DNA of 64,000 nucleotides from Cycas panzhihuaensis. Taxonomy: Eukaryota > Cycadophyta. This document shows, piece by piece, positions 12,020 through 21,939 of the stretch. The stretch lies in assembly GCA_023213395.1 (NCBI GenBank), contig CM041465.1:11780001-11844000 (forward strand). The letters run 5' to 3'. Within the stretch, counting starts at the first letter, position 1, and each line of letters opens with the position of its first letter. The notes below the pieces were generated by a model. That model saw nothing but the letters and a program-made list of their open reading frames with translations. It ran no database searches and was not told the origin of the DNA. A program made the translations under genes and the position numbers.

Positions 12020-12880
12020 CTTTAAACAAGATAGCAACAATCTTGTATGGTAGGAAGCTATGCAAGTTGAATTTAATGCTTTAATTAAAAATTTAACTTA
12101 GTATCTCGTACCACTCCCACCTAGAAAAAATATAGTTGACTGTAAATGGGTTTATAGAATAAAATACAAGTCAACAAGCGTAGTTGAAAAATATAAATCT
12201 CACCTAGTTGCAAAAAGATTTTCTCAAATTGATGGTATAGATTATAATGAAACCTTTACCCCTGTTTTAAAAATGAATATGATTTAAATAATTATTGCTC
12301 TAACAGCCAAATTTAGTTGGGAAATCCATCAAATGGATGTAAAGAGTGCATTTCTGAATGGTGATCTCAAAGAAGAGATCTACATGTCTCAACCACCTGG
12401 CTTTATTGATAATCCTAATTTAGTTTATAAACTAAAAAAATCTATTTATGGATTAAAACAAGCTCCTCAAGCTTGGTACACTAAAGTTGATGATTATCTA
12501 ATTCAAATTGGATACACTAGATGTGTTAGTGATCTAAATCTTTATTTTAAATATGAAAATAAAAATATTACTATTTTAATCTTATATGTTAATGATATTA
12601 TCATCACTGGATCATCAACAAATAACATTTATCACTTAAAAATTACTTTAATAAATAAATTTGAAATGATCGATCTAGGTCTCCTGCATTATTTTCTTGG
12701 ATTACAAATTTATCAACATTATTCAAAAATAACTATATCTCAACCTAATTATATTTTAGACTTAATTAAATGGTTTAATATGGAAAATGCTAAACCCGTC
12801 TCTAATCCATTACAATCAGGAGTAAAACTATCTACTGATTGTTCCACACCTTTATATGATCTAACATTATATAGATAACT
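12020..12880 (+). pseudogene. Copia B reverse transcriptase
   Basis: RT of Ty1/copia. Starts with 'VW*EAMQVEFNALIKN' (TAG for the usual Gln), then 'CKWVYRIKYK', and continues through 'MDVKSAFLNGDLKEEIYM' and 'YGLKQAPQAWY' to the polymerase box at about 12585-12605. That box reads YVNDII instead of YVDD: one of the two catalytic aspartates is Asn. An open frame of 181 codons covers 12333-12878; upstream parts in the same domain carry stops at about 12100 and 12285. The changed catalytic residue and the stops make it inactive. Confidence 0.85.
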
Positions 12881-13505
12881 AATTGGTAGTCTTATTTATT
12901 TAACTCATACTCACCCTGATATATCTTATGCTGTCACTTTATGCTCACGTTATATGCAAAAGCCACATGAATCACCTTGGAAAGATGTTAAACGTATATT
13001 ACGATATCTCTAGAACATTGTTTTTTATGGACCAACTTATAACATTTGCAGTGAACTGCTAACCTTAATAGGATATACTGATTTAGATTAGGCAGATGAT
13101 ACAAACGATCGTAAGTCTACATCAGGTTATGTATTTTTTCTAGATTATTCACCAATTACTTAGTCTAGTAAAAAAATGCAGGCACTAGCTTTATCAATAA
13201 CTGAAGCTGAATATCGAGCACTTGTTAAAGCCAGTAAAGAAGCACTTTGGCTCAAATCTCTTCTAAATAAAATTAGTCTGCCTCCTAACTCTTCCATTAA
13301 ACTTAAAGTTGATAATCAAGGTGCCATTGCTATTGCTACAAATCTGGTTGCACATTCTAGAACTAAACATATAGAATTACATCAACATTTTATTCGTAAC
13401 CTTGTTACTAATAATATTGTTCATTTGTCTTATTGTCCCATAGATCTACAAGTTGCTGACATACTCACAAAGTCTTTAACTGAAGTTAAGTTTCTAAACC
13501 TGTGA
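12880..13505 (+). pseudogene. Copia B RNase H
   Basis: C-terminal RNase H of the copia polyprotein, which degrades the RNA strand of the RNA/DNA hybrid. It begins 'LIGSLIYLTHTHPDISYAV' after a stop, then 'MQALALSITEAEYRALVKA' (catalytic Glu region) and 'KVDNQGAIAIATN' (catalytic Asp). It ends with 'QVADILTKSL' just before the TGA at 13503-13505. Two TAG codons replace Trp in the segment 13085-13170. The last 109 codons (13176-13505) are open. Confidence 0.85.
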
Positions 13506-13590
13506 GATTTGTTAAAGATAAAAGAAGTCTCCATCAAAGAGGGATCAACGTGATGAAGACCTTCTTTTTCTATATTATAAAAGTTAACAT

Positions 13591-13601
13591 TAAAGGGGGA
13601 T
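13591..13601 (+). other. Polypurine tract of copia B
   Basis: The run TTAAAGGGGGA lies directly before the 3' LTR start TGTTAGG. It primes plus-strand synthesis. Confidence 0.85.
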
Positions 13602-14052
13602 GTTAGGATTATTAATGTTACTTTTATTTTATTATTATGTTATATTTAAGTCACATGTATAAATAAATATTTAAGTGATTCATAAGTTTAAAGTTAAGAG
13701 TTAAAATCATTATTTAATTATTATGTGAAAGGTCGTTGAAATGCGCAACTTCCCATTTCAACGAACCTTTCTTGTTATTAATACCCTCTCCTCGATTCAA
13801 GGAGGTAGTTCCGAGAATCTAGGAGGTTGTCCAAAGCCTGTTTTAAAGGCTGGTTTTGTCATCTGTAGATGGTATTCTTATGGTCTTTTGTATAGTTTCA
13901 TTTTTGAATAAAATCTTAGTTTTAAGAGGTGGTTTTTCTTCCCCAGAAGGGGTTTTTCACCTGTCACATCATGTGTATGTATGCAATATCTGATTTTACC
14001 TATGTATATTTATCTATTTGATCTTGTGATATTGTGCCTGTACCTATTCTCA
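13602..14052 (+). repeat. 3' LTR of copia B
   Basis: 451 bp, starting TGTTAGGATT and ending TATTCTCA. About 6% different from the 5' LTR by eye count, mostly C/T and G/A changes. Confidence 0.92.
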
Positions 14053-14920
14053 TAGTTTCAATATATAACAATACAATAATTGAATTAAGATCAATTGAAA
14101 GAATACTTTTTGAATAGATTTTAAAAGCTTAAGGATCTGTATCCATTTTATAGGTCTTGGAGGAGATTCAATAATACTCTAAGGAATCTATTAATGATTT
14201 TGATGGAATAATGAGAATTATCACAAATAAAATACAATCTACTATAGTAATAATTCCCATGCTAGGTATGAAATATTTTATACAAGGTTTGATACCATAG
14301 CTTAGGGATAAGGTAATGTTACATCTAATGAAGAGTTATGAGCATGTGAAGGGGTTAGCTTTAAAATTTAAAATCAAATGAAGTTAGCTTATTTCTAGAT
14401 GGCAATGCAATCCATGACATACTTTCTAATGATGGGTATTAGAATGCAACCTTTGTAAACAACACAAATGGGTATGAACCTAGAGATTAAAGCTTTGAAG
14501 AAGGAGGTATAAGTAATAAAACAATAACCACTGGTTTCTATTCTATCAAATATGCAATAGAATTAAGAACTAGAAAATCTATATATAGAATTATCTCATC
14601 TATAACTAGAAAAATCAAGGGAGAATATTTAGTGTCCTCCACCTTGTAATTAGAAAGGACATTTGAAGAATGAACATAGTGGATCTATAAAATGGTGCAA
14701 TAATTATTAAAGAAATAATCATAATACTTAGGAATGTTTCTTTAGACCAAAAAATAACAAAGGAGAAGTCCATAATGTATATTTGTAAAGAACAAAATAT
14801 AGAATGATAAATTAATATAAAGGAAAGATGAGGCCAATTTGTTGTTTTTTATGTCAAAGATATGGATACTTTAGATTTGAATGTCCATTAGAGAAAAAAG
14901 AGAGGAATTCATTTATGAGG
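14053..14920 (+). pseudogene. Gypsy C gag, second part, with zinc knuckle
   Basis: Continuation of the gag domain interrupted by copia B. 14095-14170 reads 'QLKEYFLNRF*KLKDLYPF', and 14195-14420 contains 'INDFDGIMRIITNKIQST' and 'LRDKVMLHLMKSYEHVK', in keeping with the C-terminal half of plant gypsy gag. Further on, 14834-14896 reads 'RPICCFLCQRYGYFRFECP', a CX2CX4HX4C zinc knuckle in which the His is Tyr. Another knuckle-like tract lies near 14690-14745. Stops are frequent. Confidence 0.7.
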
Positions 14921-15275
14921 AGTGTAAACTAGTAGATCATAAATGGGTAAATTATGCAAAGAATATTAAGATATAAAATGAAAATTTAGTAGACATAGTC
15001 CTGGATCAAGGAAAACCTATATATTTGTAAACATGTAATAGTAAGACAATGAGACCTCCTCTTAAAGAGAATTTTCCAAAACTAATAGTTGAAAAGCAAC
15101 AATTGTAGGAAGTGGTAAAAATCCTCCAAGAAGCCATATGAGGCTTACACTACAAAAGAAAAGTAATACAACCATAGGTAACATAAGAAGGTATGGATCA
15201 TTGGTACTGGTTGTAAATAGTGAAAGATGTGCTTACTGAATTAGGAGTTTTGATTCCTATATTAATTATTTATAA

Positions 15276-15760
15276 ATGATGGGAAGTGGGATACTTTTAG
15301 TAGTTAGTACTAGAATAATTAAAAAACTAGTACTAAGGGCCATTAAGGATACTAGAGTTGACCCAATAGTTTCAATGATAGTTTTTAGAAAAAAATTATA
15401 CAAGACAGTTATGGATGAGGGTTCAAGGGTAAATGTGCTACTAAAATCTTCTCAATTAGCTTTAGGAAGGCCTAACATAGTTGCCCTTGATTATTCTATT
15501 AGACTAGCTAATTAATTACAGGTAAGGCCCATGGGTACACTATTAAATATTCTAATAACTATTGTAAATGTTATTGTATTATTAGATTTCGCAGTGATTC
15601 AAATATAAGATAAAAGGAAGACTTACTCAGCTCTGTTGGGAAGACTGTGGCTCTTGGCTATAAAATCCATTTAGGATTGGGAAAAGAATACATTTACATT
15701 ACTAGTGGGAAAGAAGATAGTCACTTTTCCTTTATGCTTAGATTGACTACAAATAGAAAA
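15276..15760 (+). pseudogene. Gypsy C aspartic protease
   Basis: Retropepsin-type protease of the gypsy polyprotein. 15405-15440 reads 'VMDEGSRVNVL', the position of the D-[ST]-G active-site loop, here DEG as in several plant Tat/Athila-like elements. Downstream, 'LLDFAVIQI' and 'YSALLGRLWLLAIKSI' followed by 'DWEKNTFTL' match the conserved C-terminal half of the protease region. An open frame of 79 codons covers 15276-15515; beyond it there are scattered stops. Confidence 0.7.
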
Positions 15761-16599
15761 ATTAAAGATGAAGGAATATCATCATCCACCATACCACAAT
15801 AGAATCAATAATTAACCCCTATTATGAAATAACATTTCAAATGTGACTAGTTTTACTAAGTAGTTATTTGTCATTATATATATTAAATTAGTTTTATAAT
15901 ATCTGGGAAGAAGCAGAACCAACCTCATGTTATCATTTAGAGTTATACACAGATTCTTTAGAGAATGAAAAGATAGAAGAGACGTAATCAGAGTTACCAT
16001 AAATAGAAAGAAATGTGCAAGGAAATTTAGCTTGCGCTAAAATAATTTTTGAACTACCTAAATATGATGGTAATCTAGATCAAGAAAAAAAAAATCTGGA
16101 ATAATGTATTGATATAATGAGAAATAAATGGTAGCAAAAATTTTTGTATCTTGTATTTCCTTCTTCTTTAATAAACCAAGAACAATTTTGACATGATGTT
16201 TATACATAATAATGTGATTCTTTGGAAGAAATAAGCACAAACATTTTGAATAGATTCTAAAAGCATGAGTTTCCTTTATTTTGGAATGGAGATGATACCC
16301 ATTTGCATGTACAAAACTATGTTTAGATATGGATAACTGGTGGAATTCCAAAAAAGAAATGGACATAGTATTAGGGATCAACAATTAAAGGAATCTCTGT
16401 AGTCTAGTATAATTATTATGAAAAGATAAAATTAATAGATTGGAATTCAATAATAGAAAATTTTTACTAGACTTTTACATATCACAATAAAGATGATAAA
16501 ATTAAGGATATGTTGTAAATCCTTAAAGAAAGAACTATAAAAAGGGAAAAAAATTGCTTTTGTATCAAGGTCAAAGAAGAAGAAGACACTCAACTAGAA

Positions 16600-16960
16600 T
16601 CTTGATTTATTCCTCCGAGTTATTCTATAGTGGAATATGGTGAACGCATCATAAACAATACTCTAGCATATACAATGAGCCCAGATGGTAAGGCATTAGA
16701 AGGATAAAAGCTTAAGTTATTAGAAGTTAATATTGGAATAGAGGAACAATCCTAAATTATTAGTCTAGAAGATTATTGAGATGCATAGATGGTACAACAA
16801 GCCACATCACTATTTTTGGAAAACAAAGACATCTTTACATGGTATTACAAGGATTTGAAAGGCATTCTACTTGAATTAGGTGAACATAAGATAGAACTGA
16901 TAGAGGGAGATAAATTAGTGAAATAGTATGAATCCAAAATATAAATCCAAAATATAAATA
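16600..16960 (+). pseudogene. Gypsy C start of reverse transcriptase, truncated
   Basis: 16795-16915 reads 'QQATSLFLENKDIFTWYYKD' and then 'HKIELIEGDK'. This is the region just before RT in plant gypsy elements (usual form 'F-x-W-S/Y-Y-x-D-M-x-G-I'). The tract breaks off near 16950, after which minus-strand copia A begins. RT core, RNase H, integrase and 3' LTR of C are absent. Confidence 0.6.
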
Positions 16961-17009
16961 AAAGGTAAAAGTAGAACTTAGCAATGAAAAGGTAAATATA
17001 AATCCACAT

Positions 17010-18050
17010 AAGGATTCTCTTTGCTGCTTGCTAATGTGATGTCTCAATTTCTTGCATAAATATGGATACCACACTTACTAAATATATGATATTTAGATTA
17101 GCTAATGTTAAGTAAATCAAACTCCTAATCAATTACCTATAAAGCGTAGGGCCAATTAATACAGAGACTTTGAACTTGGATAATTTTTTTTTAATTTTAG
17201 TTAGTATAGTTAATGCCTTATAATCACTCGTCTTAAACTTTTGAAGTAGATCCAAGGTATATTTTCTTTGGGATATAAATATCCCATTCTTGTCTTTCCA
17301 GACTTCCAAACCTAGGAAGTAATGCATGAGATCCAAGTCAATCATATTAAATTCCTTAGATATATCCTCTTTGAACTTCTATGATAATTTGAGATCAGTG
17401 CCTATGTAGACTAGATCATTAACATATAGTCCCATAATAAGTATTAAGTCTCCTTTAATCTTGATATATATGATATAATTTAATTGACTTCTTTCAAATC
17501 CTTTGTCTCTAAAGTATTTGTCAATCCTAGAGTATCAAGCTCTAGGTGATTATTTTAATACATACAAGGCCTTCTTATGCTTATATACCTTGTTCCCTCC
17601 ACTTTGACTTCAAAGCCTTAGGTTGTTGTATATAGATCTCCTCTTCTATGTATCCATTTAGGAAAGTGCTTTTAACATCCATTTGTTGGATTTCCCAACC
17701 CTTTTGTATAATTAGGCTCAACATGAGACATATATCTTCCATTCTGGCTATAGGAGTAAATATTTTATTATAGTTTATTCCTTCAATTTATGTATACCCT
17801 TTGGCTGTTAGCCTTGCTTTATACTTGTCAATAGAGCCGTTTGACCTAAATTTTATATTGTAAACCTATTTTATACCAATTGTTGATTTATTTAGAGGTA
17901 GATCCACTAGTTTCTAAGTGTCATTTTTAACCAAGGTATTGTATTCCTCTTGTATTAAATTCTTCCATTCTTATTTAGTATTAGCCTCTTCAAAGGTATG
18001 AGGCTCATGTGATTTTATAACTTAGCTCATTAGACCAAAGTTGACTTTAT
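17010..18050 (-). pseudogene. Copia A reverse transcriptase
   Basis: RT on the minus strand, ending at low coordinate. The clearest tract is 17345-17133: 'MIDLDLMHYFLGLEVWKDKN' and then 'FISQRKYTLDLLQKF', the C-terminal RT motif set (DLG-x-x-x-Y-F-L-G). Reading upward, the 'MLKALFLNGY' region lies near 17650-17690, and 'LVDLPLNKST' / 'NWYKIYNIKF' regions lie at 17860-17930. Stops are frequent (for example YR*LI at about 17130, TAA for Gln). The catalytic YVDD box region near 17400-17440 reads as 'YVNDLVYI'-like, with Asn for the first Asp. Inactive. Confidence 0.75.
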
Positions 18051-18059
18051 TGGAGTGAG

Positions 18060-19330
18060 TAGATCTTCTTTCAAAATTGTTATTTAGTATATTTATTGCG
18101 TCATGATATCTTTGGACCTATTTTGGAATATTTTGACTAAATATGGTGGGTTTAACCTCATTAGGACTTGATTCATGTATTACTGGTACATTTTAAAGCA
18201 CATTTATTAACTTAGGACAAGAATCAAATTCCATTATGATATTCTTTCCCTTGTCTTTTTTAACTTTTATTTTATAATAATTATCTTCCTTGAAGATGAT
18301 ATCCCTGCTCATGATTATTTTCTTTTCTTGGCGTCAAATAGTTTATAGGATCTAGATGTATTACTGTATCATATAAAGCGGCATTTATTATATTTATTAT
18401 CCAACTTTGTTCTCTTTTTCACTGGTATGTGGGCAAATGCTAAACACCCAAATATTTTCAAGTGATTAATGCTTGGCTTATGTCTTATTTAAGCCTCTTT
18501 TAGTGTGACCCCACCTAAGGGCCTTAGTGGTACACCTATTCAATAGATAAAAGACTATATACATGGCTTCTACTTAAAATTCATGCCCAAGCTACTTTCC
18601 CTTGAGCATATATCTTGCCATTTTAATAATGTTTTGATTCTTTCTCCCTACTACTCCATTTTCTTATGGAGTATAAGGATTACTATATTGTCTCCTTAGA
18701 CCATGGTAGATACAAAATTTTTTGAATTTATTTGAGATGAATTCTCACCTATTATTCAATCTAAGGGTGAGAATCTTATATCTACTTTATTTCTCCACAA
18801 AGGTTTTGAAGTCAACAAAGCACTAGAAGGCATATGATTTAAACTTTAGAAATACAGCAAAGTGTTTTTGGTAAAATCATTAATAAATGCCATGAAATAT
18901 TTTTGCCCCTCCAAGTGATGGTACATCCATGGGTCACATGAAGCTATGTAGATTAATTGAAGGGGAACTTAGGCTCTATAGTTGGTATCTGGAAAACTCT
19001 CTATATTGCTTTCCAAGTAGGCACCCTTCACAAATTTCTTTGTCTCCTTCAATGGTAGGAAAACCCTCAACCATTTCTATTCTCTTCATTAGGGATAAGA
19101 TACTATAGCTTAAGTGACCAAATATTTTATGTCATATGTCACTACCAATTTTAATAGAGGCTTTCAAGGCATAGGTATCTAATGGAGGGATGACTAGCCC
19201 AAATAGTCTATCACTAGTTATTTATCCTTTGGCTATAATTATTTTATTCAATCTCTTGTCTTTGATTATGCACTCACTATTGTCAAAAATAACCTTGTAA
19301 TCATGTTCCATCATCTAACCCACCAAAAGT
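18060..19330 (-). pseudogene. Copia A integrase and pre-integrase domain
   Basis: Integrase on the minus strand. High end: 'KASIKIGSD' and 'HKIFGHLSYS' (about 19190-19090), then 'KEICEGCLLGKQ' (about 19045-19010), the HHCC zinc finger. The core follows near 18950-18700, and 'ENGVVGRKNQNIIKMARYML' near 18665-18600, where the catalytic Glu of 'VERKN' is Gly. The C-terminal part near 18500-18300 matches the cleaner copy at 43597-43046. Many stops and small indels. Confidence 0.75.
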
Positions 19331-19410
19331 AAATTCTTCTTCAAGGATAGTATATGTAACATGTCATCAATGTACTTTTTCTCACCTAATTTTATGGTTA
19401 TGGTAATATT

Positions 19411-19423
19411 ACCTTTGCCAATA
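19411..19423. repeat. Target-site duplication, left copy (LINE)
   Basis: ACCTTTGCCAATA. It matches ACCTTTGCTAATA at 20095-20107 with one mismatch. The copia A'' copy has the uninterrupted target at about 44421-44435. Confidence 0.85.
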
Positions 19424-20094
19424 CACTTTTATTTTATTTTTTGATAAGATAAAAATAAATTAAGTAATCGTGGGTTTTAAAGAGGGTACCACAACCTGGT
19501 ACATTAGTAAGGAACTATTATGCCATGTGTTGATTGATCGTGATAACCCCACGACCATAGTACAAAAAATATTTAGGAAAAACAATCTCTACATGCTAGG
19601 ACAAGCCCCTAGGCTAGCTCTCATAAAACATTTTCATCCTCAATCAATCTCATAGTTTCCTATGGGATATCCTCCCTCCAAACCATAGCTTTCTTGTTCC
19701 TGACCCCCCAATTGGCCATATTATCTACCACTTTATTTCCTTCTCTATATGTATGCTAGAACTTGACACTCTCTAAAGCATTTAGAGCTTTATGAGCATC
19801 CTTTATCATGGCTTGAGTTCTCCAATCTAGAGAGGCTGAACCATTCAAAAATTTTATCACATTCAAAGAGTCCTCCTCAATCACCACCTTGTTGAAGCCT
19901 CTATTTACAGTCAATTTCATAACTTTTAACATGGATGCCAACTCATATCTGTGATTCATCAGCTGGTCATAGTATTCCACAAAGGCCCATATAATATTCC
20001 CTCTACATCTGTATAGATACCCCCCCCCTCCAACCTCCCCCGGGTTGCCTTTCGAGGCACCATCAAAATTTATTTTCACCCAGTATTCCTTTGG
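19424..20094 (-). mobile_element. 5'-truncated LINE tail with RNase H domain
   Basis: 671-bp insertion in the protease region of copia A, flanked by a 13-bp duplication. On the minus strand it carries the end of ORF2: an RNase H domain starting 'KINFDGASKGNPG' (catalytic Asp), then 'HRYELAS' (Glu), 'VIEEDSLNVIKF' (Asp) and 'YREGNKVVDNMANWGV' (the His/Asn/Asp end). There is an in-frame stop between the last two. The 3' end at low coordinate is A-rich on the minus strand (19424-19442), as for a poly(A)-type tail. Plant L1-type LINEs carry such a domain after RT. 5' truncation and variable-length duplication fit target-primed reverse transcription. Confidence 0.85.
19756..20079 (-). pseudogene. 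LINE ORF2 C-terminal RNase H
   Basis: 107 open codons of a ribonuclease H fold (RVT_3 type) with the D, E and D positions in place. The His-containing end of the domain lies beyond a stop at about 19756 (TAG) and continues to about 19640. In an L1-type LINE this domain would remove RNA from the RNA/DNA hybrid. Only the tail of ORF2 was inserted, so there is no RT. It reads better than the copia sequence around it, consistent with a later insertion. Confidence 0.8.
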
Positions 20095-20107
20095 ACCTTT
20101 GCTAATA
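20095..20107. repeat. Target-site duplication, right copy (LINE)
   Basis: ACCTTTGCTAATA; one mismatch from the left copy at 19411-19423. Confidence 0.85.
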
Positions 20108-21440
20108 GACTTATGGGTAGTGTTATCCCAAAATATAATCTTTCCCTTTTTAGTTATATTAATGGTCTTAAAGATTTCCTATTTATGAGTCATCTGGGTT
20201 AAACACCCTAAATCTATGTAGTAACTATCCTCTTCTTCATTAGCTATAAGACTTGATAAGAAAAGTCTATCATTGTCTCTACTTTTAATTGTAGTGTTTG
20301 TAGTTCCTCTTTGTTGATTAACATTTTTGGCAAAGTAATAGTCCTCAATATGTCCAATTTTATGGCAAAATGAGCATTAGATTAGCCCTCTACTTCTTTG
20401 ACTATAGCTTCTACTTTTAGAGGTTCCTCTTCCTTAAGAGGTTGTTCTTCCTCTTTCAAAGAATGGACACTGATTATGGCCTTGAAAGTTCATTTGATTT
20501 TGCCCTTGAAAATGTTGGCTTGGTCCTTGATAACTTCCTTGTCCTTGATAATTATTATATCCATGGCAGCATTGATTTTGTTCTTGATATCAACCTTGCT
20601 TGTGGAAGTTATTCTACCCTTGGTACCTCTGATTTGGTACTTGGTATCTTTGATGAGGTCCTTGATATTTTTTGCTTAATTTTTGATATCTAAGATTTGA
20701 TTCTTGATATGTTTCATGATTCCTTTCTCTTCTTCTAGGGGATTGATTTCTTCCCTTAGAACTTTATCCTTGATTACTTTACTTGATCCTTACATTTATG
20801 ACAAAGGCATATTCTAATATTTCATGTCCATCTTTCTTCTCTTCAACTGTAAGAAGCATGGAACTGAATTATTCAATCCTAAAGGAACTTAGATCCTTTT
20901 ATACTTCAATACTTGTGGCTATTATTTTGAAACTTTTAACCTCTACAACACATTTTAAGATTCTTTCTACAACCCTTTATTTAGTCAACACTTCTCCTAG
21001 GGATTTTATCTAATTGACCAAGTTTTAAACCTTGGCGATAAACTCATTAAAATTTTCTCTAAGTGACATCCCTAAGTTCTCAAATTTACTTTTAATAGTT
21101 TGAAGCTTAGAAGATGTGGCTCCTTCATAGATTAACTCTAGAGTATTCTAAGTTGTTTTTGATACAGTTGCTTCACTTACTCTAGAGAATATGTAGTCCT
21201 CTATAGCACAAAATATGAGGGTTAAAGCTTTATTATCCTTTTCAATAAACTCTTTATAAACTAGTTTCTCATCCAAAGTGGCATTTTCATTAATGTTTTT
21301 ATATCCATATTTGATAAATTCCCACATATCCTTTGCTATGAAGATTAGTTTCATTCTCTTAATCTAATTAAGGAAGCTAATATTATCAAATTTAGGTATG
21401 ATCATGTTTCCAAAATTTGTTATCATTGTAAATTCAACTA
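20108..21440 (-). pseudogene. Copia A gag, nucleocapsid and protease start
   Basis: Minus strand, N-terminus at high coordinate. Gag core of UBN2 type at 21354-21148 ('AKDMWEFIKYGYKNINENA' and 'VYKEFIEKDNKALTLIF'). It is followed by a Gln/Gly-rich repetitive linker at 20720-20440 (repeats of the 'YQGQ' kind). A zinc knuckle near 20375-20335 reads CSFCHKIGHIEDYY, with the last Cys replaced. A protease entry near 20235-20190 reads 'YYIDLGCLTQMT', where the active-site D-[ST]-G is DLG. Stops occur throughout. The parallel copy in A'' is 44530-45760. Confidence 0.75.
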
Positions 21441-21479
21441 TCTTTAGTATACCGAAAAATTTAAATGTATTTGTGTTCT

Positions 21480-21920
21480 ATCTACCTAGGGGGTTTCTAA
21501 TATAGGATTCTAAGTCTTAGGGTCTCCAAGGAAAGCTCTTAGTTACTATCTTGTCTAATGGCACTTGACCATAAGTGGCAAATTAGGGACCTAATATACC
21601 AGTATATGAGCTCAAGGCTCAATATACCTTAGCATATAGGCTACTAAGAATGTCTAAGACCCCTTTGATTTATTAGTCCACCTACACTGAACTTATACCT
21701 AACAACAGATCTAACATTGAGAGCTTGACTAACTAAGGTAATCACCCCTTCTAGGTCTAACCTAGTCTCCAAACTCCAATGGTAAAAGGTTCTTAACCTT
21801 AGCCTTCCACCTATTACACATGATAGCTAATAATTTCCTGAATAAACTAGAGTACACCAAAGGCATATGTGGAGTGGTAACTTTAAGGGTCTTAACCTTT
21901 CCCCTTATAGAAGAAAGATA
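21480..21920 (-). repeat. R1 leader block, copy 1
   Basis: About 440 bp upstream of gag on the minus strand. Two further copies lie at 41860-42300 and 45800-46250 (shared landmarks: 'GTTACTATCTTGTCTAATGG', 'TAAGTGGCAAATTAGGGAC', and an 'AATATACCTTAG' phrase). It is non-coding and belongs to the long untranslated leader of this copia group; here it is cut off before R2. Confidence 0.8.
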
Positions 21921-21939
21921 AAAGAAGAAGAAAGAATTG

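Larger units (their letters stand above)
6922..14052 (+). mobile_element. Copia B, complete but dead LTR retrotransposon
   Basis: A 7.1-kb Ty1/copia element with both LTRs (6922-7374 and 13602-14052), a tRNA-Met-type primer-binding site and a polypurine tract. Between them are a 2.4-kb leader, gag, integrase, RT and RNase H in copia order. The two LTRs differ at roughly 25-30 of about 450 positions by eye, mostly transitions, so this is an old insertion. A protease domain is not visible. No clean 5-bp target-site duplication remains (flanks GTTTG and TAGTT do not match, although a one-base offset gives partial agreement). It lies inside gypsy C gag. Confidence 0.9.
16990..21920 (-). mobile_element. 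Copia A, 3'-truncated element
   Basis: Minus-strand Ty1/copia element. From high to low coordinate it has leader block R1, gag, nucleocapsid, protease, integrase, RT and the very start of the RNase H region ('EAAKRIL'-type motif at 17012-17030), where it stops. No LTR is present at either end. The same family occurs split at 37172-37983 and 43095-48904, and side-by-side reading of the copies was used to set its parts. A LINE tail is inserted in the protease region (19424-20094). Confidence 0.85.

Noticed and set aside
6917-14057. A possible target-site duplication around copia B (GTTTG / TAGTT)
   Set aside because: The five bases do not match; only a shifted comparison gives partial agreement, so no duplication is claimed.
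20398-20693. Plus-strand open frames rich in Leu/Val/Asp over copia A
   Set aside because: Shadow of the repetitive Gln/Gly-rich nucleocapsid linker on the minus strand; the same shadow recurs at 44794-45003 over A''.
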